From Gluconacetobacter asukensis (lineage in GTDB: Bacteria > Pseudomonadota > Alphaproteobacteria > Acetobacterales > Acetobacteraceae): DNA of 64,000 nucleotides. Location of the stretch: the NCBI RefSeq assembly GCF_014174375.1, contig NZ_JABEQE010000017.1:1-64000 (forward strand), read 5' to 3'. Numbering within the stretch: the first letter of the stretch is position 1; every line of letters begins with the position of its first letter. Position numbers and translations under genes: made by a program. The notes beneath the pieces were generated by a model. It did no database searches and was not told where the DNA came from. It was given only the letters and a program-made list of their open reading frames with translations. Below are positions 19,186-28,203 of this stretch, one piece after another.

Positions 19186-20291
19186 GCCGCATTGAAGCCA
19201 TCGATGGCCTGATGTTTCGACTTCCTTCGTCCCGAACCGGAATGGCGAGGAACGAGGAGTGTTTCCTGCTGCGCATCGTCACCGAAGATGGACGCGAAGG
19301 CTGGGGCGAGGCCCATGGAAGCCCCTACCTGTCTCGTGCCGTCGTCGATGCGCCCCTGACACATGTGACGTGCCAGGGTTTACGCTCCATTCTTCTGGGA
19401 CAAGATACGACGGATATTCCAGCGCTGCGCCGGCGAATGGAAAAAGGGACGCAATGGATCGGCCGGGATGGCGTGGTCATGCAGACCATCGCTGCGGCTG
19501 AACTGGCGCTCTGGGATCTGGCCGGCCAGCGTGCCGACCTGCCTGTCTCCCGCCTGCTGGCCAGGGATGCGCGCGACAGCATGCCCTGTTATGCAAGCGA
19601 TAAAGTCGCGGCGACGCCTGAACTGACCGCACGGCGCATCATGGCCGAACGGAAACTGGGCTTCAGGGCGCACAAGCTGGGCTGGCCCCCTTTCGGCCAA
19701 TCCGAAGCCGGTGACGTAGCCTTCCTCGAAGCCGCCCGTGACGTAGCGCCCGACGCCACGCTGATGGTCGATGCCGCGCAGGCTTTCGACGAACAGACCG
19801 CCCTTTCGCGCGCCCGCGCTTTTGCCCGCTTCGACCTGGGATGGATCGAGGAGCCTCTGGACCGTGACGATCTGCTGGGGCAGGCGCGCCTGAAGGTCGC
19901 CAGCCCTGTGCCCATTGCGTCGGGCGAAGGCGAATGCGGCCTGCCCGGCCTGATGCGCATCGCTCCCCTGGTCGACATTCTGCAGGCCGATATTACCCGC
20001 TGCGGCATTCTAGCCGCCCGGGACGCTGCATGCCACGTTCCACGCGTCTGCAGCCACTCCTTTACCACCCCCCTGAACGTCGTGATGCACACGCACTGGC
20101 TGGCAGCGACTCCGAACAGTTGGTTCGTGGAATGGCCCGTCTCCAAATTTGCGATCTGGGAGGCCTATTTCACCGATGTGACGGCACATCGCCATGGCGT
20201 CGTCACCCTTCCCGACATCCCTGGCTGGGGGATCCGGCCCGACCTCACGGCGCTGTCGGAATTCCTGATACCATATCAGAACGGATTATGA
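19182..20291 (+). CDS. Enolase-superfamily enzyme (mandelate racemase/muconate lactonizing type)
   Basis: This 369-residue protein has the capping domain plus a (beta/alpha)7-beta barrel. Candidate Mg ligands are D197 (MVDAAQAF), E223 (WIEEPL) and E249 or E251 (ASGEGE). K165 and H292 (SHSFTTPL) are placed like the mandelate-racemase base pair. The superfamily abstracts a proton next to a carboxylate, giving racemisation, epimerisation, dehydration or cycloisomerisation. Coupling to an amino acid importer suggests an amino acid or acid-sugar substrate, but none can be named. Confidence 0.9.
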   Translation: MSRIEAIDGLMFRLPSSRTGMARNEECFLLRIVTEDGREGWGEAHGSPYLSRAVVDAPLTHVTCQGLRSILLGQDTTDIPALRRRMEKGTQWIGRDGVVMQTIAAAELALWDLAGQRADLPVSRLLARDARDSMPCYASDKVAATPELTARRIMAERKLGFRAHKLGWPPFGQSEAGDVAFLEAARDVAPDATLMVDAAQAFDEQTALSRARAFARFDLGWIEEPLDRDDLLGQARLKVASPVPIASGEGECGLPGLMRIAPLVDILQADITRCGILAARDAACHVPRVCSHSFTTPLNVVMHTHWLAATPNSWFVEWPVSKFAIWEAYFTDVTAHRHGVVTLPDIPGWGIRPDLTALSEFLIPYQNGL

Positions 20292-20298
20292 CCGGATG

Positions 20299-20321
20299 GC
20301 GCCGCTCTCCGAGAGCGGTGC
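20299..20321. terminator. Hairpin between converging genes, probable bidirectional terminator
   Basis: A 10-bp stem (core CCGCTCT / AGAGCGG, one G-T pair) with a CCG loop lies 8 bp after the enolase-family stop and about 60 bp beyond the stop of the converging racemase gene. The T-rich tract after it is weak, so efficiency is uncertain. Confidence 0.55.
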
Positions 20322-20378
20322 GCACAGGATTTGTTACTTCCGGGTCGGATTCTTCCGGGCGGATGATGGCGGCGGCGA

Positions 20379-21086
20379 TCAGCTTGATCGAACGTACTGC
20401 AGACAGGCCTTGGCCAGGGCATCGGTGGAATCGATATAAGAGATGAGTTCACCGATCACGTCGCGGATCAGTGGCAGTTCCGTGCATCCCAGGATAACCA
20501 CTCCCGCCCCGCGCGCCTTCAGATCGCGCACGACCGTAAGAACCTGCACCCTGGCTGCCGCGATCTCCCCGGCCTTGATCAGCCTGATCACCTCATTAAC
20601 CACCGCCTGTTCTTCATCGGTCGGAACCATCAACCGATAGCCCGCCCGCGCCAGGCGTTCTTCGTAGAAGCGTGAGCGAAGCGTTCCCGCGGTTGCCATG
20701 ATCGCGACATCGCGCTCGGACAGACCAGGGAAACAATCCAGTTCCTGACAGACAGCATCGACAATATGCAGAACCGGAATCGTCACGCTGCCCGCGATCT
20801 GTTCATAGAAATGATGGGCGGTATTGCAGGGAATAACCAGGGCCGTCGCCCCGGCTTCTTCAAGCCGGGCCGCGTGATCGCACAACATCCGCACCGGAGA
20901 GGGCGCCATCGCATCAATGATTGCCCGGCTGCGATCAGGAATCGTGGGATCCGAAAAGATCAGCAACGGCACGTGATCCTGATCGCAGGAGGCCGTCGTG
21001 GAACAGATCACCTGCTGCATGAAATCGACGGTGGCCGCCGGCCCCATCCCGCCGAGAACGCCAACCAGCTTAGGAGGCAGATGCAC
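20379..21086 (-). CDS. Aspartate/glutamate-type amino acid racemase
   Basis: This 235-residue cofactor-independent racemase has the two-cysteine mechanism: C87 in VIPCNTAH and C201 in ILGCTELPL. The N-terminal LVGVLGGMGPAATVDF is typical of the YgeA/RacX-like aspartate racemase branch. It overlaps the end of the hydantoin-racemase-like gene by 17 bp, so translation is coupled. It is the last gene of the minus-strand unit with the D-carbamoylase. It may convert the D-amino acid made there into the L form. Confidence 0.92.
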   Translation of the reverse strand: MHLPPKLVGVLGGMGPAATVDFMQQVICSTTASCDQDHVPLLIFSDPTIPDRSRAIIDAMAPSPVRMLCDHAARLEEAGATALVIPCNTAHHFYEQIAGSVTIPVLHIVDAVCQELDCFPGLSERDVAIMATAGTLRSRFYEERLARAGYRLMVPTDEEQAVVNEVIRLIKAGEIAAARVQVLTVVRDLKARGAGVVILGCTELPLIRDVIGELISYIDSTDALAKACLQYVRSS

Positions 21087-21750
21087 GACCGTGTCTTCTT
21101 TTCAGAATGCATCGACCAATCGCCGCAGACACCGCCGACCCCACCGGATCGATAACGGGAATGGATAGCCTGTCCTCCAGCGGTTCGCGAAAGTGCGACA
21201 TGCTCGCACAACCTGTCACGACGATGTCGGCCCCAAGATCCACCAATTCCCGTCCTGCGCGAACCATACGGTCCAGCAATTCGGGCGACGTGGCCTCTAC
21301 CGCATTGGAATCGATGCCGCGACTGCCGACATACCGGCCCGCAACCCCCATCATCCTGACTTTCCGACGCTGCCGTCGGGTCGAGAATATCGACAGCGAG
21401 ATGATCCCGAACTGATCCCCGTCTGTCATGGCTTGGAAGATAGCGTTTTCGCCGCATCCGATGACGATCGCATCATCGAATTTCTCCCGCGCACCAAGCA
21501 GGCCGGGGTCACTGAAACATGCGATGATATAGGCGCTGGCTTTCTCGCGCGCCATGGTCGCCTGGACCATCGGGCCGATGACATCGGCATCCGTCTGGTA
21601 GGACACCCCGGGCGGCGCCCCCGGCGTGCCGCAGACATCGATCGTAAAATCGCCATAGCGGCGAAACGGCTCGACCTCCCGGTCGATCGCCTCCGTCACG
21701 CAATCGGACGAGTTCGGATTGATGACCAATATTCTATCGCGATCGGACAT
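21070..21750 (-). CDS. Asp/Glu/hydantoin racemase family protein (hydantoin racemase-like)
   Basis: This 226-residue protein carries paired catalytic cysteines C78 (ACFSDPGL) and C181 (TGCASM), and the N-terminal ILVINPNSSDCVT typical of HyuA-type hydantoin racemases and allantoin racemases. The ATG at 21750 is chosen over 21780 because it places the conserved strand directly at the N-terminus. The D-carbamoylase gene lies just upstream on the same strand, which supports racemisation of 5-substituted hydantoins or a related ureide. Confidence 0.9.
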   Translation of the reverse strand: MSDRDRILVINPNSSDCVTEAIDREVEPFRRYGDFTIDVCGTPGAPPGVSYQTDADVIGPMVQATMAREKASAYIIACFSDPGLLGAREKFDDAIVIGCGENAIFQAMTDGDQFGIISLSIFSTRRQRRKVRMMGVAGRYVGSRGIDSNAVEATSPELLDRMVRAGRELVDLGADIVVTGCASMSHFREPLEDRLSIPVIDPVGSAVSAAIGRCILKRRHGRASAS

Positions 21751-21811
21751 GACACTCTCCTTCACAGCTTGCAGCCACACTGTACGGAACGGCCAAAACC
21801 GGCCGCCGGTG

Positions 21812-22753
21812 TCATTTCCTTATAACAACGCCCGTCTGTTCCGTTATCAGCGAATACCACTGCGGGCGGCGATGGGCCTCGAAATTGAACATCTTGGACT
21901 TGCCTTGCTGGCACAAATCCAGATCGCAGTCAGCGACAATCACTTCGTCTTCCAGAGTCTTGGTCTCGACGACGATGCAACCGTTGGGATCGACAATACA
22001 GGACCCGCCGATCAGGCCCGAACCATCTTCACTGCCCGCTTTCGCCACCGCAACCGCCCAGCACGCGTTCATATACGCGTTGGCCTGCACGACGAGCTGG
22101 GCATGGAATGTCCTGAGCTCGGCGCTTTCGGTATCGCCGCCATTCGGATCGTAGGCGGCTGAATTATATCCGACGCACAACAATTCCATTCCCTGCATCG
22201 CCAGGCATCGCCAGGCTTCCGGCCAGCGCCTATCATTGCAGATCAGCATGCCGATAATCGCTTCGTCCAAAGACGGCCCGGCATGTGTGACAGGAAAGCC
22301 CATGTCCCCGTACTCGAAATAGCGCTTTTCCAGCTGCTGGTAGAGGGCGCCTTCACGCGGCTCCACCGATCCTGGCAGGTGAACCTTGCGATATTTTCCT
22401 ATAATTTCACCCTCTGGGCTGACCAGAATCGATGAATTGAAGCGTTGCCCTTCAGGAGACATTTCGGCGTAGCCGATATAAAATCCGATCCCAAGCTCCT
22501 TCGCCCTGTCGAAAAGGGGCTGGACATTGGGATTGGGCATAGAATACTCAAAATAACTGTCCAGGATGTCCCCGTCCATCAACCAGCGGGGAAAGAACGT
22601 CGTCAGCGCAAGCTCGGGAAACACCGCCAGCTTCGCACCGCGTTCAGCAGCTTTCTCCAGCAGCGCAATCAATCGACACAGGGTTTCTGCCCTGGCTTCC
22701 CGCTTTGGAATGGGCCCCATCTGGGCCGCAGCGATTCGGATAACGCGGCTCAT
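21812..22753 (-). CDS. N-carbamoyl-D-amino-acid hydrolase (carbon-nitrogen hydrolase family)
   Basis: This nitrilase-superfamily enzyme of 313 residues hydrolyses N-carbamoyl-D-amino acids to D-amino acid, CO2 and ammonia. The catalytic triad is Glu47 (VFPELALTTFFPRW), Lys123 (GKYRKVHLPG) and Cys172 (ICNDRRWPEAWR), counted from the ATG at 22753. With this start Glu47 and Cys172 coincide with the numbering I recall for the Agrobacterium enzyme; an ATG 12 bp upstream is possible. FFPRW and CNDRRWPEAWR are specific to D-carbamoylases. It leads the two racemase genes. Confidence 0.93.
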   Translation of the reverse strand: MSRVIRIAAAQMGPIPKREARAETLCRLIALLEKAAERGAKLAVFPELALTTFFPRWLMDGDILDSYFEYSMPNPNVQPLFDRAKELGIGFYIGYAEMSPEGQRFNSSILVSPEGEIIGKYRKVHLPGSVEPREGALYQQLEKRYFEYGDMGFPVTHAGPSLDEAIIGMLICNDRRWPEAWRCLAMQGMELLCVGYNSAAYDPNGGDTESAELRTFHAQLVVQANAYMNACWAVAVAKAGSEDGSGLIGGSCIVDPNGCIVVETKTLEDEVIVADCDLDLCQQGKSKMFNFEAHRRPQWYSLITEQTGVVIRK

Positions 22754-22822
22754 TCTCTTTTGCATCCATATTCATGGTGGAAACAATATTCTTATGTTTT
22801 CAAGAATTTGTTCTATTATTTA

Positions 22823-22858
22823 ATAAGATACGCGCGCTTTCTCAATCACGTATCTTAT
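22823..22858. promoter_or_regulatory. Inverted repeat upstream of the D-carbamoylase gene
   Basis: ATAAGATACG (22823-22832) and CGTATCTTAT (22849-22858) are perfect 10-bp inverted arms around 16 bases. They lie in the AT-rich 138-bp gap between the ABC ATPase stop and the carbamoylase start. It is 70 bp from the start codon, suiting an operator or an intercistronic hairpin. The half-site TATAAGATAT recurs near 30888. Confidence 0.45.
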
Positions 22859-22903
22859 AAAGAAATCTCAAACCCTATTTGTAATGGTTATAAGATTGTC
22901 GCC

Positions 22904-24511
22904 TCAGGCCCCATTTCCGGTCGGCCGGAAATGCGGAATCGCGGAAAGAAGATCAATCGTGTAAGCATCCCTGGGCTGTCGGAATATCTCTTCGCAACTC
23001 CCACTTTCCACGACTTTTCCGTGACGTAGAATGAGCATTCGCGAACACAGCATGCGCACGACATGCAGGTCATGACTGACGAAGAGATAGGACATGCCTT
23101 TTTCGCGCCGCAGCCGTTCCAGCAGAGCCAGCACTTCCGCCTGAACCAGAACATCCAGAGCCGCCGTCGGCTCATCAAGAATCAGCAATTGCGGGTCGAC
23201 CGCGATCGCCCGCGCGATGCCGACCCGCGCGCATTGTCCACCGGACATCTGATGCGGATAACGATTCAGCAAGCCCTCGGGTAACCCGACAGAACGAGCG
23301 CATGCGATCACGCGTTCCCCCAGTTCAGACGTCTCGCCCTGCTGAAGACGGCGTATCGGGTCAGCAATCGCATCGAAGGCGGTAAAACGTGGATTGAGGC
23401 TGCCGGCCGCATCCTGGAAAACGAACTGGATCTGGCGGCGCAACGGCGTACGATAGAAATGATCGGCCGGCATCTGGCCGATCGGTTGCCCGCCAAACAG
23501 GATTTGTCCCCCATCCGGATTGATCAGCCGGCTGACAAGACGTGAAATCGTGCTTTTACCAGACCCCGATTCACCAATCAGGCCGAGGCTTTCCCCGCGT
23601 CCGATCGTGAAGGAAACATCGTCCACGGCACGAAAATCCCGACCGTATGTCTTGACCAGGTTCCGAACGTCCAGAAGAGGCGCCGCGGAAGCCGGTGGCA
23701 CCGATACGGATTGCGGGCCCAGTCTGGACTGTTCCGTCGGACAGGCATTGACAAGACGCCTGGTATAGGCATCGCCCGGATCGAGAAACAGCGCGTGCGG
23801 GTCTCTTCCGCTCTCGACAATGTAGCCTTTGTTCATGACGGCGACGTCATCGCAATACTGCGCCGCCATCCCCAGATCATGCGTCACCAGGATCATGGAC
23901 ATCCCGCGGGCACGCGTCAGATCCAGTAGCAGGTCCATGATGGCTTTCTGGGTCAGCACGTCCAGGCCCGTGGTCGGTTCATCCGCGATAATCAGATCCG
24001 GCGAACACGCAATGGCCATGGCGATCACGATCCGCTGGCACAGCCCCCCGGACAGTTCATGCGGATAGGCCGCCAGGCACCGGGCCTTGTCGGCTATGCT
24101 GACCTGCTCCATCAACTCGGCCAACCGCCGATGCAATTCCGCCGCTGTGGGCTTTTCATGCGCCAGGATGACATCCGCCAACTGGTTCCGAATCCGCCGT
24201 GTCGGGTTCAGGGCCGCACGCGGGTTCTGAAAAACCATGGCCATACCCGCGCCCCGCAATTCGCGCGGCACCCGGTGCGTAATCTCCCGACCATCAAAGC
24301 GGATACATCCGCGCGTGATGGATGCCTGCCGAGGCAACAACCCCATGACCGACAGGCCAGTCACGGACTTTCCCGAGCCACTCTCGCCCACCAACGCCAG
24401 AATCTGGCCCCGTTGCAGCGAGAGGGAAATACCGTGCAGGACTTCGGATACCCCGCGTGGCGACGTAAAGCTGACACGAAGGTCTTCGACTTCGAGGATT
24501 GGCGGCGTCAT
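22904..24511 (-). CDS. Dipeptide/oligopeptide ABC transporter, fused double ATPase (DppD-DppF type)
   Basis: This 535-residue protein carries two complete ATPase domains. The first has GESGSGKSV near residue 38 and Walker B with ADEPTTGLDV. The second begins about residue 275, with GESGSGKST and LDEPTAALDV. The fusion replaces the separate DppD and DppF subunits. The start overlaps the preceding permease stop as ATGA. It powers the DppB/C-like permeases encoded upstream. Since carbamoylase and racemases follow, cargo could be peptides or N-substituted amino acids. Confidence 0.94.
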   Translation of the reverse strand: MTPPILEVEDLRVSFTSPRGVSEVLHGISLSLQRGQILALVGESGSGKSVTGLSVMGLLPRQASITRGCIRFDGREITHRVPRELRGAGMAMVFQNPRAALNPTRRIRNQLADVILAHEKPTAAELHRRLAELMEQVSIADKARCLAAYPHELSGGLCQRIVIAMAIACSPDLIIADEPTTGLDVLTQKAIMDLLLDLTRARGMSMILVTHDLGMAAQYCDDVAVMNKGYIVESGRDPHALFLDPGDAYTRRLVNACPTEQSRLGPQSVSVPPASAAPLLDVRNLVKTYGRDFRAVDDVSFTIGRGESLGLIGESGSGKSTISRLVSRLINPDGGQILFGGQPIGQMPADHFYRTPLRRQIQFVFQDAAGSLNPRFTAFDAIADPIRRLQQGETSELGERVIACARSVGLPEGLLNRYPHQMSGGQCARVGIARAIAVDPQLLILDEPTAALDVLVQAEVLALLERLRREKGMSYLFVSHDLHVVRMLCSRMLILRHGKVVESGSCEEIFRQPRDAYTIDLLSAIPHFRPTGNGA

Positions 24512-25380
24512 GCCCGTGTCCTCGGATCCAGAAGGTCGCGAAGACCGTCACCCATAAGATTGAAACACAGGATGGTTGCCATCAGGGCGCAACCCGGAAA
24601 GACAACCAGCCACCAACGACCCGATGACATAAAATGCGCGCCATTAGCCACCATGATGCCCCACTCCGGAGTCGGAACCGTAATCCCGAGCCCCAGGAAC
24701 GATAAGCCGGCGGCATTAAGGATTGCCCAGCCCAGATTCAGGGAAGCCTGTACGGCGATCGTCGGCATGATGTTAGGCAGCAGAAACATCAGGACAATGC
24801 GCGACGGCCCGTTGCCCGAGACGTGGGCAGCCTCTACCCAGCCAAGCTGACGGCGCGCGGCGACCTCGGCACGTGCAATACGGATATAGAACGGAAAGTT
24901 GATGATCGCCGTCGAATAAACAAGATTTTCGACCGAGTTGCCCAGGACAGCCACCAGGGCCATCGCCATGACAAACAACGGAAAGGCGGTCAGAACATCC
25001 ACGATCCGTCCGGTGATCCGGTCCAGCCAGCCACCATGATATCCGCTGAAACATCCGACGGTCACACCGACGGCCATCGACAGCCCCACAGCTGAGACGG
25101 CGATCGCGAGGTCAAGACGTGCCGCTGCGAGGACCCGGCTGAACACGTCACGCCCCAGTTCATCCGTGCCGAACCAGTGCATGCCGTCTGGAGGACGCAG
25201 CGCATGCGGTACGTCCGACGCCAAAGGGTCGTAACGGGTGATCACGGGTCCCAGAAGCGCCAGAATGACGATCAGGGTGAGTCCCGACATCGCGAAGAGC
25301 GTGACTGGGTTTTCCCGCGCGAACCGTAATGCGGTCGAAAGGCCTGCACGTTCCTGCCGGCCGGTGGACTGTGTCGTCAT
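24508..25380 (-). CDS. ABC transporter permease (DppC/OppC family)
   Basis: This 290-residue permease has an N-terminal TM anchor, the DPLASDVPHALRPPDGMHWFGTDELGRDVFSR stretch in its periplasmic loop (GTDELGRDVFSR is the family hallmark) and five C-terminal TM segments with an EAA loop. It overlaps neighbours at both ends by ATGA (25377-25380 and 24508-24511), so the permeases and ATPase are translated as a coupled set. Confidence 0.94.
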   Translation of the reverse strand: MTTQSTGRQERAGLSTALRFARENPVTLFAMSGLTLIVILALLGPVITRYDPLASDVPHALRPPDGMHWFGTDELGRDVFSRVLAAARLDLAIAVSAVGLSMAVGVTVGCFSGYHGGWLDRITGRIVDVLTAFPLFVMAMALVAVLGNSVENLVYSTAIINFPFYIRIARAEVAARRQLGWVEAAHVSGNGPSRIVLMFLLPNIMPTIAVQASLNLGWAILNAAGLSFLGLGITVPTPEWGIMVANGAHFMSSGRWWLVVFPGCALMATILCFNLMGDGLRDLLDPRTRA

Positions 25381-26405
25381 TCTACCGTCACCCGGGGATC
25401 GAGGACGCTCAATAACAGATCGATTACCAGATTCACCATGACGAACAGAAAAGCCATCAGCAGAATGAAGCCCTGTACCGCCGCGTAGTCAGATGCAACC
25501 AGCGCATCCAGCGCGTAGGACGCAACACCGGGCCAGGAAAAGATCTTCTCCACCAGCACATTGGCGCCCATCATCGTGGAAAAGACGATGCCAATCGTCG
25601 TTAGCACCGGCATCAGCGCGTTTCGCAGCGAATAGACGATGACGATGCGCCAGGTCGGCAACCCCATAGCGCGCGCCGTACGAATAAAGTCGGAATTGAC
25701 GACGGACAGCATCGCCGCCCGTGTCATGCGGGTCAGCGGCGCTATCACGAACAAGGCCATTGTGGTTGCCGGCAGAATCAATTGCTCCGCCGCCTGTCGC
25801 CATCCCGCCCAATCTCCGGCCAGTGCGAAATCAATCAGCAACATGCCGGTCACGCGGTGGGGAAGCGGCGTGAAAATATTGATGCGGCCGGTTGGGTCCG
25901 GCGCCAGACCGAACATGTAATAGAATAGATACACCAGCAGGATACCAGATACGAAGGGCGGCACGCAAAAACACAGCGAGCAGAACGCACGCACCCACTG
26001 GTCCCACATCGACCCGGCCCACCACGCCGCCAGCACGCCCAACGGGAGGGAGATCACCAGACTGAACATCAAGGCCGTCAATGTCAGCTCCAGTGAAGCG
26101 GGCAGGCGCTCCCGCATATCCTGCGTAACCGTCTGTCCGGTCACCAGCGAATTTCCCAGGTCGCCTCTCACCAGTCCTTCCAGATAATGCAGAAACTGGA
26201 GCGGCATTGACTGGTCCAAACCCATTTTGTGCCGCAATGCATCGATTTCAGCCTGCCCGGCATTTGGGCCGGAAGCAAAATATACCGCGGGATCACCGGG
26301 CAGAACCCGCATCATGATAAACGCGAACAGAATCACACCCAGCAGCGCGGGAACCGCCGCCACGATGCGTAGACCGATGCGGGTCGCTCCCGCCCTGCTG
26401 ATCAT
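25377..26405 (-). CDS. ABC transporter permease (DppB/OppB family)
   Basis: This 342-residue inner-membrane permease has VLPGDPAVYFASG near residue 35 and the EAA loop in ARAMGLPTWRIVIVYSLRNAL, both typical of DppB-like subunits. It is separated by only 25 bp from the binding-protein stop and is coupled to the DppC-like gene by ATGA. Confidence 0.94.
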   Translation of the reverse strand: MISRAGATRIGLRIVAAVPALLGVILFAFIMMRVLPGDPAVYFASGPNAGQAEIDALRHKMGLDQSMPLQFLHYLEGLVRGDLGNSLVTGQTVTQDMRERLPASLELTLTALMFSLVISLPLGVLAAWWAGSMWDQWVRAFCSLCFCVPPFVSGILLVYLFYYMFGLAPDPTGRINIFTPLPHRVTGMLLIDFALAGDWAGWRQAAEQLILPATTMALFVIAPLTRMTRAAMLSVVNSDFIRTARAMGLPTWRIVIVYSLRNALMPVLTTIGIVFSTMMGANVLVEKIFSWPGVASYALDALVASDYAAVQGFILLMAFLFVMVNLVIDLLLSVLDPRVTVE

Positions 26406-26430
26406 CGCGCGATTCCCCGAGCGTACGTCA

Positions 26431-28062
26431 TCATGCCCTGCTCAAGGTACGAAAATCGACCTGCCTATAATATTGATAGGTAAATCCCTCCATATCCGAA
26501 CTGGAAACGGCATCCATCTTCGGCTGCCAGAGCATGACAAGGGGAACCTGATCGATCAGAAGGGAAATCATGTCACGGCAGTCCTGTTCATAGGCGGCTT
26601 CATCGATTTCGAACCGCGCCTTTTCGATCAGGGAGACCATGCGCATGTTGCGCCAGTTGGAGAAATTCCACCTCTGATCCCGCGTAAAATACAGATAGAA
26701 AAAATAATAGGTCCGTTCGATCCAACCCGCGCCGGTATCGGTATAGAATGGCAACTCACGCTTTGCCTGCATCGTATTGAAGGTCGCATCCGGCAATTTG
26801 TCGATCCGAACCTTTATCCCGATCTTGCCGAGAGCTTCCTGCACCAGCGCCGCCATTGGTTCGGCCGTTGTCGTCTGGCTGGTCGTGTACGAAAATGTGG
26901 TCTCGAACCCCTGCGGGTAGCCGGCTTCGGCCATCAAGGCACGCGCGCGTGGCAGGTCGGTGGCAAGCGGCAATGATTGTGGAAACGAGATGTCCGGTGC
27001 GACATCATGCCATCGCGCGCCATAGAGCGGTTGACCACGCCCGAACAGGCAGGCCGCAAACATATCGTCATACGGCAGCGCCGCCGCGATCGCGCGCCGG
27101 ACAAGAACGTTATCGAATGGCGCGCGCTGCGTATCGAAAGCCAGGTGAGTAAAGCAATTGCTCTGGACGATTGAGGAGATTTTGACGCGCTTGCGCATCG
27201 CCATGGCAATGATATCGTAAGCCTGAAGGTCGATGGCGATATCCGCATCCCCGCGCTCGACCAGACTCGCCCGCGCCGTTGCTTCAGGCACTGTCTGGCT
27301 GATCACATGCTCGAAGAATGGGCGCGAACCATCGGCGGTCGACTTCCAGGCATCGTTACGAGTCAACGAGACATTGATGCCCGGGCGGAAACTGTCCACG
27401 CGATAGGCCCCGCCGGCGGCTGTGTTATGTTGCAGCCATTGTTGGGCCCATGGATCGTCGTGCGTTGCATAACGGCGGGCAAGGCGGCTGTTGATCATGA
27501 TGGCATAAGGCATCGCCAGATTCGCAACCGCCAGCCGATCGGGCTTCGGCAACGTGATCTGGATCATATGCTCGCCGACAATTCGGAACTGGTCCGGCGA
27601 CGTCATGGACCCACTCGTGAATTGCGGAACCGCAAGCGAATGTCCCTGCACACACCGATCCAAGGACCATTTGATATCCTCGGCCGTAACAGGCGTCCCA
27701 TCATGCCAGACGGCATCGGGCCGCAAATGCAAGGTGATCGTGCATTGGTCGTCGCTGACTTCGCATCGCTCCGCCAGTTCACCGCGCAACGTCTCCGGGT
27801 CGAACGTCCACATGCCGTCCGCGAGGGGCTTGCGCCCGAACGTCATGAGCCGATCGTAAACGCTCATGCTCAAGCCGAAAGACTCACGTGTAGAACCCAG
27901 CATCGTGGGGTCCAGCGTGTTGATGGATCCGCCAGTCACATGCCGCATCGTCGTGCGTCCGACCCGCGCGCGCGCGGCCGAAGCCGCCAGCGTCACCGGA
28001 CCACCCGCAGCAAGCAGGGACAGGGCAGCCAGAACGCTCCGTCGATCTATGACCTGGGTCAT
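26431..28062 (-). CDS. ABC transporter substrate-binding protein (SBP family 5, DppA/OppA-like)
   Basis: This 543-residue periplasmic protein has a Tat-type signal (DRRSVLAALSLLAAGG) ending near residue 30. The SBP_bac_5 fold is recognised from GSINTLDPTMLGSTRESF and DAVWHDGTPVTAEDIKWSLDR. An ATG 42 bp upstream is possible, but the chosen start puts the twin-arginine motif near the N-terminus. Family members bind peptides, nickel, opines or glycosides. Here the neighbouring amino-acid-forming enzymes suggest a peptide-like or N-carbamoyl ligand. Confidence 0.92.
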   Translation of the reverse strand: MTQVIDRRSVLAALSLLAAGGPVTLAASAARARVGRTTMRHVTGGSINTLDPTMLGSTRESFGLSMSVYDRLMTFGRKPLADGMWTFDPETLRGELAERCEVSDDQCTITLHLRPDAVWHDGTPVTAEDIKWSLDRCVQGHSLAVPQFTSGSMTSPDQFRIVGEHMIQITLPKPDRLAVANLAMPYAIMINSRLARRYATHDDPWAQQWLQHNTAAGGAYRVDSFRPGINVSLTRNDAWKSTADGSRPFFEHVISQTVPEATARASLVERGDADIAIDLQAYDIIAMAMRKRVKISSIVQSNCFTHLAFDTQRAPFDNVLVRRAIAAALPYDDMFAACLFGRGQPLYGARWHDVAPDISFPQSLPLATDLPRARALMAEAGYPQGFETTFSYTTSQTTTAEPMAALVQEALGKIGIKVRIDKLPDATFNTMQAKRELPFYTDTGAGWIERTYYFFYLYFTRDQRWNFSNWRNMRMVSLIEKARFEIDEAAYEQDCRDMISLLIDQVPLVMLWQPKMDAVSSSDMEGFTYQYYRQVDFRTLSRA

Positions 28063-28203
28063 CGCGTTCCCCTTTCCAGGCGCCGAAACACCTCGCCGAT
28101 TCATGATCTTCTCACCCGCCAGATGTCACGCTGCAACGTCATTCTGGAACGGGCAGATCCTCCCAGACTGATAAAACACGCCAGATCCGGCCTCGGGAAA
28201 GCC

